Shown here in pieces: positions 1-5,330 of a stretch of 10,187 bases of DNA. The number at the start of each line of letters is the position of its first letter. Within the stretch, counting starts at the first letter, position 1. Position numbers and translations under genes: made by a program. The stretch lies in contig CBDUEV010000089.1 in NCBI GenBank assembly GCA_965366365.1, positions 1 through 10,187 on the forward strand. The letters are read 5' to 3'. The DNA is from CBDUEV01 sp965366365. Lineage in GTDB: Bacteria; Actinomycetota; Acidimicrobiia; Spongiisociales; JAENVV01. Below the pieces are notes generated by a model that was given only the letters and a program-made list of their open reading frames with translations, was not told the DNA's origin and ran no database searches.

Positions 1-60
1 AGTCCGGTCCAGCCCAGTCCGGTCCAGCCCAGTCCGGTCCAGCCCAGTCCGGTCCGGCCC
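1..60 (+). repeat. 15-bp tandem repeat, four copies
   Basis: The unit AGTCCGGTCCAGCCC is repeated four times head to tail. The first three copies are identical, and the fourth has one change (CAG to CGG at 56). The array is cut by the window edge and may be longer. The unit is a multiple of three, so copy-number change would keep the reading frame and lengthen or shorten the SGPAQ tail by five residues. Confidence 0.95.
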
Positions 61-134
61 ATGAGTCCGCAGGGGCGTCGGGAGTCCCGGCCGAGGAAAC
101 CCCCCCGCTGCCGCCTCCCACGCCTGGCGCTTGA
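1..134 (+). CDS. C-terminal end of an unidentified protein with an SGPAQ-repeat tail (5' partial)
   Basis: A reading frame already open at the window edge (first full codon at 3) runs to a TGA at 132-134. It encodes about three SGPAQ units and one SGPAH, then an acidic and proline-rich tail ending PLPPPTPGA. I prefer this frame because its codons after the repeat mostly end in G or C and the tail resembles the disordered C-termini of actinobacterial proteins. Frame 1 is also open, to a TGA at 139-141, but gives an arginine-rich product. Frame 2 stops at 62-64. Nothing in the visible part identifies the function; the folded domain must lie upstream of the window. The tail is probably a flexible, unstructured extension. 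The repeat could also be non-coding DNA. Confidence 0.5.
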   Translation, partial: SGPAQSGPAQSGPAQSGPAHESAGASGVPAEETPPLPPPTPGA

Positions 135-165
135 AGCTTGACGCAACTGGCCTCCGGCCCTGGTA

Positions 166-201
166 GCGACGCCCTCATGGACGCGACGATGGGGGCGTCG
201 C
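166..201 (+). other. Stem-loop just upstream of the zinc-ribbon gene
   Basis: GCGACGCCCTCAT (166-178) pairs with ATGGGGGCGTCGC (189-201), giving 13 pairs of which one is G-U in RNA, around a 10-nt loop. No T-tract follows; the ribosome binding site AAGGAG (204-209) starts 3 nt after the stem. It could be the terminator of the upstream gene or a leader structure affecting translation of the small gene at 215. A TTGACG box at 138-143 could be a -35 element, but I do not see a good -10 at the right distance. Confidence 0.5.
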
Positions 202-214
202 TCAAGGAGTTCGG

Positions 215-403
215 ATGAACGCAGGACCGTTTGCCGTGGTCGAGCGCACCGATTTGGCCCCACTTTGCCCGCACTGCGGTGAAGCCCTCGCCGAGGTGTA
301 TTCACGTGGGAAGGGGGTGCCACTCGGTGCCGGGAAGACCGTGGTTTTTTTCTGCCCCCATTGCCGCAAGGTGCTCGGGTTCGGTCAGGAGCGCATGATC
401 TAG
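215..403 (+). CDS. Small zinc-ribbon protein (62 aa)
   Basis: A 62-residue protein with two CPHC knuckles, Cys18/Cys21 and Cys47/Cys50, separated by 25 residues. This is the layout of a zinc ribbon in which four cysteines hold one zinc ion. The end, KVLGFGQERMI, follows the second knuckle directly. No enzyme or DNA-binding domain is attached, so the role is unknown; small ribbons of this sort are usually annotated as hypothetical proteins. The ATG is preceded by a strong AAGGAG (204-209) at 5-nt spacing, which fixes the start. The gene lies on the same strand as the partial gene upstream but is separated from it by 80 bp containing a stem-loop, so co-transcription is uncertain. The CDS is very probably real; its function is not known. 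Confidence 0.8.
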   Translation: MNAGPFAVVERTDLAPLCPHCGEALAEVYSRGKGVPLGAGKTVVFFCPHCRKVLGFGQERMI

Positions 404-415
404 GAACACTTGCGT

Positions 416-444
416 TTTCTGTCACACCCCGGCTCTACGGTGTC
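416..444 (+). promoter_or_regulatory. Putative RecA-NDp/PafBC-type promoter for the 79-aa gene
   Basis: TTTCTGTCA (416-424), 11 nt, then TACGGTGTC (436-444). The core TGTCA-N11-TANNNT matches the mycobacterial LexA-independent DNA-damage promoter (TTGTCR-gtg-N8-TAnnnT). The same motif with the same spacing precedes the HNH gene at the other end of the window. Predicted transcription would start near 447-448, giving a leader of about 53 nt. Confidence 0.55.
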
Positions 445-500
445 ATCAGACGGTTCGAGAGGCCGTCACAAACCAACGGCACGAGCGGAGGTGGGTCAGC

Positions 501-740
501 ATGGTGATCGATTGCGACCAGTGCGTCATGCAACACACAAGCGCATGCGACGATTGTTTCGTCATGGTTGTGCTTGATGCCACGGCCCATCGGGGAGGCA
601 CCCGCGATCGGGTCGAGTTGGATGAGGAGGAGGCCGAGGCGGTGGGACATCTCGCCGATCTCGGCCTCGTTCCTCGACTCCGGCTCGTCACCCGCCATCC
701 GGATGGCTCCGACCAGGCCCGCTCGAGCGCCACAGGTTGA
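501..740 (+). CDS. Small cysteine-rich conserved hypothetical protein (79 aa)
   Basis: A 79-residue protein with an N-terminal cysteine cluster, CDQC (Cys5, Cys8) and CDDC (Cys16, Cys19), spaced to bind a metal ion such as zinc or possibly a cluster. After it come a hydrophobic strand (VMVVL), an acidic run (residues 39-46) and a segment LADLGLVPRLRLV that resembles a short helix-strand. I recognise the general look of a small actinobacterial hypothetical protein but can name no family or function. The ATG at 501 is chosen because GGAGGTG (487-493) lies 7 nt upstream. It stands alone, 97 bp after the zinc-ribbon gene, with its own promoter-like motif at 416-444 and a hairpin after its stop. 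It converges with the MoxR operon. If the promoter reading is right, the protein is DNA-damage induced. Confidence 0.75.
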   Translation: MVIDCDQCVMQHTSACDDCFVMVVLDATAHRGGTRDRVELDEEEAEAVGHLADLGLVPRLRLVTRHPDGSDQARSSATG

Positions 741-749
741 GTCCTGGGT

Positions 750-781
750 CCCGGCGGTGAGAGGGAAGTCTCACCCCCGGG
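750..781. terminator. Stem-loop between convergent genes, likely bidirectional terminator
   Basis: CCCGGCGGTGAGA (750-762) and TCTCACCCCCGGG (769-781) form a 13-position stem with one mismatch around the 6-nt loop GGGAAG. It lies between the stop of the 79-aa gene (740) and the end of the minus-strand operon (828). Only a weak T-run (787-789) follows on the plus strand, so terminator function is inferred from position and stem strength. Confidence 0.55.
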
Positions 782-827
782 CTCAGGTTTCTCGTGTCGC
801 CCCCGCCGAGCGTGGGCGGTTGTGACG

Positions 828-1415
828 TCAGGGCCGGGCGCGGGACAGTGCCACGACGATGGCCAAGGTGGATGAGGCCGCGCCCAAGGCGGCGGCCGGC
901 AGCCAACGCCAGTCGGGGAGGGGAGCGGACGTGGATACCACCACGGTCCCGGCGACGAGCGCCGCCAACGCCGCCAGCGACCCGATGCGGCCCAGGTCCC
1001 GAAGCGTGAGCGCTTCTCGCCTGCTGTCGATTGGCCGCTGGGCGATCACCGCGAGAGCCAGTTCGGCGACCACCACGAGAGCGGCTGTATAGAGCATGAC
1101 CGCCGGATCGACACGGACCTGTCCGATCATGGAGATGCCGTACTGCAGCACCAGGGCGCTCAGGCTGGCGGCCAAGGCCTGTGGCCAGGCGAGCGCCATG
1201 GCCAGAACCATCCCTCCGAAACCGATGATCCCGAGCGCGACGAGTGGCCTCCACGAGGGAGCGATCCCGAGGACGGGATAGGTGGCCATGCCCGCCGTGA
1301 TCACGAGAGCGGCTTCGGCCGTCCTCCTCGTCGCACGGTCTATCGACGGGTTGCGGCTTTGCGGAATGCGTACACCTCCTCGAGTGTGCGAGTGAACGGA
1401 TGTTCCGGATTCCAT
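828..1415 (-). CDS. Multi-pass membrane protein, last gene of the MoxR operon
   Basis: Up to 195 residues with about six hydrophobic segments (roughly 33-51, 57-76, 78-99, 104-125, 143-162 and 171-190) joined by short loops. I recognise no family or catalytic motif. It follows the DUF58 gene on the same strand and is probably co-transcribed with it, where related operons often carry a transglutaminase-type gene. The start is uncertain. The ATG at 1415 lies inside the DUF58 gene, a 76-bp overlap, with only weak purine signals upstream. Later options are a GTG at 1304 and an ATG at 1289, but these would cut the basic stretch ahead of the first membrane segment. An AGGAGG lies at 1328-1323, about 18 nt before the GTG, which is too far to be convincing. 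A membrane protein is almost certain from composition; its role is unknown. Confidence 0.72.
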   Translation of the reverse strand: MESGTSVHSHTRGGVRIPQSRNPSIDRATRRTAEAALVITAGMATYPVLGIAPSWRPLVALGIIGFGGMVLAMALAWPQALAASLSALVLQYGISMIGQVRVDPAVMLYTAALVVVAELALAVIAQRPIDSRREALTLRDLGRIGSLAALAALVAGTVVVSTSAPLPDWRWLPAAALGAASSTLAIVVALSRARP

Positions 1416-2638
1416 CTGGCCACCGCCACTCCCTTCTTTCGAAAGGTTCGGCGGATCTGATCGCGTTCCAGTTCCCAGATGCGTCGGGCGAGCTGTCGTT
1501 CCTCGGACTTTGGTTCAGGGAGCAGTGTGTCGGTCGTCACCTCGATCAGGGCCAGATCGACGCCCCGTCCGCGTAGTTCGACGAAGGCACCGATGACGTC
1601 TGCGTCGACGAGGGGGCTCAAACCGATCACCAGTGCGTGGGGAGGCAGGGCGCGCCGGGGGAGCGCCGTGACGGTCAGTTCTCCACCTCGGATCCTGCTG
1701 TCGGCCAAGGCGTCGAGGATCTGGTACCGCTGGTCGGTGTGCGTGGTGGGACGGAGCCAGCGCAAGACACCTCCGAACACGATGAGGCCCACTCGGTCCC
1801 GTCTCCCAAGGTGCTCCCTGGCCAGGGTGGCGACCGCGCGCACCGTGTAGTCCAGGGCAGCTGCCTCCAGCATCCGGTTTCCCGATGGGGTATCCACCAG
1901 CAGCACGATGTCGCCGTTGTGATCCGGGTGATACTCGTTGATCCACAGCCGATCGCGGCGGGCACTCGCCCTCCAGTTGACTCTCCGCATGTCGTCGCCG
2001 ACGTCGAAGGGTCGAAGTTCGGAGAACTCGTGACCCGACCCTCTCACTCGCGACTGAAGATCCCCCACGGAGAGGTGGGTGTCGAGGGGAGTGAGGAGCC
2101 GACGAAGCTCCTCGGCTCGGGGGTAGACCCGCAAGGCGAGGTCATGAGGGTGGCGTGCGGTGTACTCGTAGAGACCGACGAAGTCGGCGGCGGCCAGTCG
2201 GAAATCGATGGTCCGGTAGCCGCCCCAGCGCTGGCATTCGATCACGTAGCGAATCTGCCGAGGTTGCCCCGCCGCGATCGGGATCGACACCGTTCCCCGT
2301 TCGATGGTCGCCGGTGCTCCTCTCTCGTCCACTTCGACCCGGCTGAGGTGGAGGCCCGCCGGGAAATGTGGTTCGACGATGAGACCGCTGATCAGCTGAT
2401 CGCCCGTCAGGGTGACGACGAGGTCGACCTGGTCGCCCTCGAGGGCTCGTCGGTTCTCGGACTCCACGCTCATCGAGACGTTGAGGTGCCTGCTCCCCAG
2501 TAATCCGACGGACAGGCCGATGATGAGAGGCGCCGCCAGCGCGACGAGTTCGGGTCTCCCGAGAGCAAGGCCGGCCAGGAGTCCGACCACCGACAGCGCC
2601 CCGTACACGCGGAGTCGCGGGGTGGGCGATCGTGTCAC
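1340..2638 (-). CDS. DUF58 domain protein (VWA-like partner of MoxR)
   Basis: A 432-residue protein starting with two membrane segments (about 11-27 and 30-48), then a beta-rich region. The DUF58 signature is at 200-249: GSGHEF, LRPFDVGDDMRRVNWRASAR and a hydrophobic strand ending in LLVD. A VWA-like fold follows (DRVGLIVFGG near 281-290). DUF58 proteins are encoded beside MoxR AAA+ ATPases and are thought to be their membrane-anchored partners. The start is GTG at 2638, overlapping the MoxR stop as GTGA (4 bp), which I prefer to far-upstream starts inside moxR. The metal-site region looks degenerate: D249-T-P-S-G replaces the DxSxS pattern, and SPLVD (341-345) stands where many homologs have SD. 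It may therefore bind no metal. The family assignment is firm; the cellular role is not known. Confidence 0.92.
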   Translation of the reverse strand: MTRSPTPRLRVYGALSVVGLLAGLALGRPELVALAAPLIIGLSVGLLGSRHLNVSMSVESENRRALEGDQVDLVVTLTGDQLISGLIVEPHFPAGLHLSRVEVDERGAPATIERGTVSIPIAAGQPRQIRYVIECQRWGGYRTIDFRLAAADFVGLYEYTARHPHDLALRVYPRAEELRRLLTPLDTHLSVGDLQSRVRGSGHEFSELRPFDVGDDMRRVNWRASARRDRLWINEYHPDHNGDIVLLVDTPSGNRMLEAAALDYTVRAVATLAREHLGRRDRVGLIVFGGVLRWLRPTTHTDQRYQILDALADSRIRGGELTVTALPRRALPPHALVIGLSPLVDADVIGAFVELRGRGVDLALIEVTTDTLLPEPKSEERQLARRIWELERDQIRRTFRKKGVAVARWNPEHPFTRTLEEVYAFRKAATRR

Positions 2639-3627
2639 TGGACCCTGCGCCGCACGTCCGACACCGACGGGGCTGGAACGAGGCTGAGGCATTCGGCGAC
2701 GATGTCCTCCCCGCGCACGTTCTGTACCCACAGCTCTGGCAGGAGCAACAAACGATGCGATAGTGCCGCGGTGGCGACCCGTTTCACGTCGTCGGGGATG
2801 ACGAAGTCGCGCCCCTCCAGGACGGCGCACGCCCTTGCCAGCTTCATGAGGGCGAGCGAGCCTCGTGGACTCGCTCCCACATAGACCTGCGGGTGCTCTC
2901 GCGTCGACCGGGCCAGGTCGACCATGTAGCGGCCGATGGCTTCCGAAACGAAGACCGCCTCGGCGGCGGCCCGCATTCCCGCCAGGCTGGCCGACGTCGC
3001 CACGGCATCGAGGCGGATGTTGTCGGCTCGTCGTTCCATTCGATCGGCGACGACTCGCCATTCGTCATCGCGGCTCGGGTAGCCGATTCCGATCCTGGCG
3101 AGAAACCGATCGAGCTGGGCTTCGGGGAGCGGATAGGTCCCCTCGTACTCGATGGGGTTCTGTGTGGCGATCACGAGGAACGGCGAGTCGAGGGTTCGGG
3201 TGACGCCATCGGACGTCACCTGCCTTTCTTCCATGGCCTCGAGCAGGGCCGCCTGGGTCTTGGCGGGCGCCCGGTTCACCTCGTCGGCGAGCAGCAGATT
3301 CGTGAAGATCGGACCGGGCCTGAACACGAGCTCGCCGGTGGAGGGGTCTCGTAGCGCCGATCCCGTGATATCCATCGGCATGAGGTCGGGAGTGAACTGG
3401 ATACGAGTGAAGGTGAGGTCGCTGACCTGCGCAAACGATCTGGCCATGAGCGTCTTGGCGAGCCCGGGGAAGTCCTCGATGAGAACGTGCCCGTTCGAAA
3501 GTAATGCCATCAGCACGATCTCCAGCACGGGGCGTTTCCCGATCACGGCGCGTTCGATCTCATCGAGGATGCGGCCGGCCAGGTTCCCGGCTTCGGCGGC
3601 GGTCAGTTCGGGCCTGGTTTCGTTCAT
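2635..3627 (-). CDS. MoxR-family AAA+ ATPase
   Basis: A 330-residue cytoplasmic AAA+ ATPase of normal MoxR length. The Walker A region is EDFPGLAKT (51-59), Walker B is LLLADEVNRAP (111-121), and the strongly conserved KTQAALLEAMEERQV follows. Sensor 1 is ATQNPIEYEGTYPLPEAQLD (154-173). The C-terminal lid domain includes YVGASPRG (249-256), carrying the sensor 2 arginine. MoxR proteins are chaperone-like ATPases that work with VWA or DUF58 proteins, usually to mature or insert a partner complex; no substrate can be told from this sequence. The ATG at 3627 has GAGAGGA about 8 nt upstream and overlaps the upstream gene's stop by 4 bp (ATGA), so a longer in-frame extension to 3732 is rejected. 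It ends in a 4-bp overlap with the DUF58 gene. Confidence 0.95.
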   Translation of the reverse strand: MNETRPELTAAEAGNLAGRILDEIERAVIGKRPVLEIVLMALLSNGHVLIEDFPGLAKTLMARSFAQVSDLTFTRIQFTPDLMPMDITGSALRDPSTGELVFRPGPIFTNLLLADEVNRAPAKTQAALLEAMEERQVTSDGVTRTLDSPFLVIATQNPIEYEGTYPLPEAQLDRFLARIGIGYPSRDDEWRVVADRMERRADNIRLDAVATSASLAGMRAAAEAVFVSEAIGRYMVDLARSTREHPQVYVGASPRGSLALMKLARACAVLEGRDFVIPDDVKRVATAALSHRLLLLPELWVQNVRGEDIVAECLSLVPAPSVSDVRRRVQ

Positions 3628-4130
3628 CGCGAGATCCTCTCGATGGCGGCGACGGTGCTCTCGAGTTCGGCGAGGCTGGGTCCGGGAGCACCGGGATGGC
3701 GAGCGGAGCTCCAGCCGGGGTCGAGAAGACACCAGGCCGGGTCGCCGAGCAGGGCCCGCGCCTCGGGATGCTCGAGGTCGACCCCGCGGAAGTCGTTGAG
3801 CCGCTCCACAGCCAGTTCTCGGAGGGTGGGGAGGAGGCGGTGCGCGGCGGTGTGCGTGTCGCGGGGGCCATGGTGGACGAGTCGTTCAGCTCTGCGAAGA
3901 GAAGCGGGTAGTCCGGGGTCGGGTTCCCATCCTCTCCTTCGGATGAGGGGCCTGAGTCTCCCGTCGGACTCGTCGGAGTCGGTGGTTGTGAGGAAACGCA
4001 GGGCGAGAAACCCGATCGCGGGTGCCAGCACCCAGTATCCCAGCCGAGGATCGCCTCGACCCGTCATGAGGCCCTCGAAGAGAATGGCGGCGAAGGTGGC
4101 GAAGGCCCCGGCAACCCCCACGTACCTCAT
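3624..4130 (-). CDS. Two-TM membrane protein of the MoxR operon
   Basis: A 168-residue protein with two predicted membrane segments close to the N-terminus (about 5-22 and 29-47), then a soluble part of about 120 residues. The soluble part is rich in Arg, His and Leu and has a helical look (RLLPTLRELAVERL, 98-111) and a segment HPEARALLGDPAWCLLDP (121-138). I cannot name a Pfam family, though small proteins of this shape between DUF4129 and MoxR genes are known in actinobacteria. It overlaps by 4 bp with both neighbours (ATGA at 4130-4127 and at 3627-3624), which sets the start and indicates translational coupling. It probably works at the membrane with the other operon products; its precise role is unknown. 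Confidence 0.82.
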   Translation of the reverse strand: MRYVGVAGAFATFAAILFEGLMTGRGDPRLGYWVLAPAIGFLALRFLTTTDSDESDGRLRPLIRRRGWEPDPGLPASLRRAERLVHHGPRDTHTAAHRLLPTLRELAVERLNDFRGVDLEHPEARALLGDPAWCLLDPGWSSARHPGAPGPSLAELESTVAAIERISR

Positions 4131-5038
4131 GCCTGCACCTCTTCGGCGTTGATCTGCAAGGTGGCCAGTTCGTGGGCGGAGCGCCGTTCGGTGGCCATAT
4201 CGATGTCATGCTCGCTGAATCTCGCACGGACGAACAAGCGGGTCAGGGTGGCGATCTTCTCTCCTTCCGTGGGGAGCGACCGGGCGATCCGCTCGGCGTA
4301 CTCGAAGGGGGCTTCCGACCGGGAGCGGGGCCAGCCGACCCGGCCGAGGGCCATCTCCATGGCCGCATAGTGCTGAATCACCCGTGAGCGAGGGTCGTCG
4401 CCGGGAGGGATCTCGTAGGTCCACAAGTCCGGCGGTCCGTCCGCCGGCGGGTCGGGGGCCTCGGCCATTGCCAGGATGGGGACGCCGGGCCCCGCTGCGC
4501 GACGAGTGGCGAACCAGACGACGGTCAAGCCGCCCACCAGCCCGAGGCCGAGGACCAGCCATTTCCACGGCGGGGGGGCGGTGACCGGGTCGCTGCCCCC
4601 CTCCGCTTCGGCGACGGAAGAGGCGCTGTCGGAAGGCTCGAGTTCTGGGAAGAACGAGAAAGCGAACGCCACGACCGCGAACACGGCCATGAAGATGAGG
4701 GTTCGTTTCATCCAACCCTCCTTCCGGGGCGGGGGCCGTAGCGAAGTACCGCCGGCCAGGAGAGCTGAGAGCAGGAGTACGACCACGAACACGCCCGTCA
4801 AGCCACCGAGGACGACGAGCGCCTCGACGAGAGGGAGGTTCAGGCTGGGCGCCACCTCTCCCGTCTCGTTTCCCGGAGGGCGTCGGGCGCCGAAGGCGAC
4901 CAGGAGCAGGAGAGCAAAGATGCCGAACGCCACCGGCCACGCAGTGCGCGGGAGGCGGGCCGGCCGGGGTTCGGGCGGATGGGAGCGATCCGTCGCCGGC
5001 CGATGTTCCTTGGGGTGCTCGTCCGCTGGGCGTTCCAC
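4127..5038 (-). CDS. DUF4129 domain membrane protein, first gene of the MoxR operon
   Basis: A 303-residue protein with a Pro/His-rich N-terminus, four hydrophobic segments (about 34-50, 69-95, 111-129 and 159-177) and a C-terminal cytoplasmic DUF4129-like domain (about 218-295). The domain carries the typical run Y-x-x-M-x-x-A-L-x-R-x-G, then PRSRSEAPFEYAERI and LFVRARFSEH. DUF4129 is found alone or at the C-terminus of transglutaminase-like membrane proteins, commonly next to MoxR and DUF58 genes. No transglutaminase Cys-His-Asp core is present here. The GTG at 5038 is well supported: AAGGGAGG lies about 6 nt upstream. Its stop overlaps the next start (ATGA), making it the first gene of a coupled operon. 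Upstream lies a repeat array (5051-5121), but I see no convincing -35/-10 pair. Confidence 0.87.
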   Translation of the reverse strand: MERPADEHPKEHRPATDRSHPPEPRPARLPRTAWPVAFGIFALLLLVAFGARRPPGNETGEVAPSLNLPLVEALVVLGGLTGVFVVVLLLSALLAGGTSLRPPPRKEGWMKRTLIFMAVFAVVAFAFSFFPELEPSDSASSVAEAEGGSDPVTAPPPWKWLVLGLGLVGGLTVVWFATRRAAGPGVPILAMAEAPDPPADGPPDLWTYEIPPGDDPRSRVIQHYAAMEMALGRVGWPRSRSEAPFEYAERIARSLPTEGEKIATLTRLFVRARFSEHDIDMATERRSAHELATLQINAEEVQA

Positions 5039-5050
5039 CGTGGGCCTCCC

Positions 5051-5121
5051 TTGTCGCCGGACTCGTTGCCAGCCGTGTCGCTGGCCTGTCGCTGGCCCTA
5101 GTCTCTGTCTTGTCGCCGGAG
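5051..5121. repeat. Degenerate 12-bp repeat array upstream of the MoxR operon
   Basis: TGTCGCYGG occurs four times, at 5052, 5076, 5087 and 5111, so the offsets are 24, 11 and 24 bp. The middle pair is a perfect 11-bp tandem (TGTCGCTGGCC twice) and the outer pair shares TTGTCGCCGGA. The whole block can be read as about six units of a 12-bp repeat, with units 2 and 5 decayed. It lies 13-83 bp upstream of the GTG of the DUF4129 gene, so a protein-binding (operator) role is possible. A decayed minisatellite is the simpler alternative. Confidence 0.6.
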
Positions 5122-5122
5122 C

Positions 5123-5311
5123 CTAGTGAGGCGCCGCCGTCGGGGCCGGAACGGCATGGCGGGGCGGCTGCACCTGCAAGGGAGCCTGCTTGGCTCTCGG
5201 CACCTCGTGGGGCTCGGTCAGCACCGTGACCTCACGCCCGGTACCTCCCGGGTGCTTCGACGCTTCGCCCGAGTCGCGGTCCTGGCCCGTCAATCTTGGG
5301 CATCGGGTCAC
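5123..5311 (-). CDS. Doubtful small ORF in the gap upstream of the MoxR operon
   Basis: An open frame on the minus strand ends at a TAG (5123-5125). It could begin at GTG 5311 or TTG 5293, giving about 56-62 residues. Counting from TTG 5293, 47 of 56 codons end in G or C, which is coding-like, and the opposite-strand frame is arginine-rich as expected of a shadow. Against it, neither start has a ribosome binding site, the product (mixed charge, with a Pro/Ala-rich end PRHAVPAPTAAPH) matches no family I know, and the 5' end overlaps the queG promoter. It may be the remnant of a gene or chance openness in GC-rich DNA. Apart from this, the repeat array and the queG promoter, I see nothing in 5039-5330. 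Confidence 0.22.
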   Translation of the reverse strand: MTRCPRLTGQDRDSGEASKHPGGTGREVTVLTEPHEVPRAKQAPLQVQPPRHAVPAPTAAPH

Positions 5312-5324
5312 GGAGGGATAGCCT
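5296..5324 (+). promoter_or_regulatory. Putative promoter of queG, placed for a leaderless mRNA
   Basis: TTGGGC (5296-5301), a 17-bp spacer, then TAGCCT (5319-5324). The -10 hexamer ends 6 nt before the ATG at 5331, so transcription would begin at or next to the start codon. This fits actinobacterial leaderless transcription. A purine run GGAGGG (5312-5317) is 13 nt from the ATG, too far for a normal ribosome binding site. Confidence 0.55.
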
Positions 5325-5330
5325 GGACTG

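Noticed and set aside
1..60. The 15-bp tandem repeat as a CRISPR array
   Set aside because: The units are contiguous without spacers and fit coding for a repeated pentapeptide.
1637..2503. Plus-strand open frame of 288 codons opposite the DUF58 gene
   Set aside because: It is antisense to a firmly identified DUF58 gene and has no recognisable domain.
2639..3061. Upstream extension of the DUF58 frame
   Set aside because: The extension lies wholly inside moxR and is Arg/Gly-rich. The GTG at 2638 with a 4-bp overlap fits the other junctions in the operon.
3628..3732. Longer N-terminus for MoxR
   Set aside because: The extra residues are basic and non-conserved and overlap the upstream gene. 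ATG 3627 has a ribosome binding site and an ATGA overlap.
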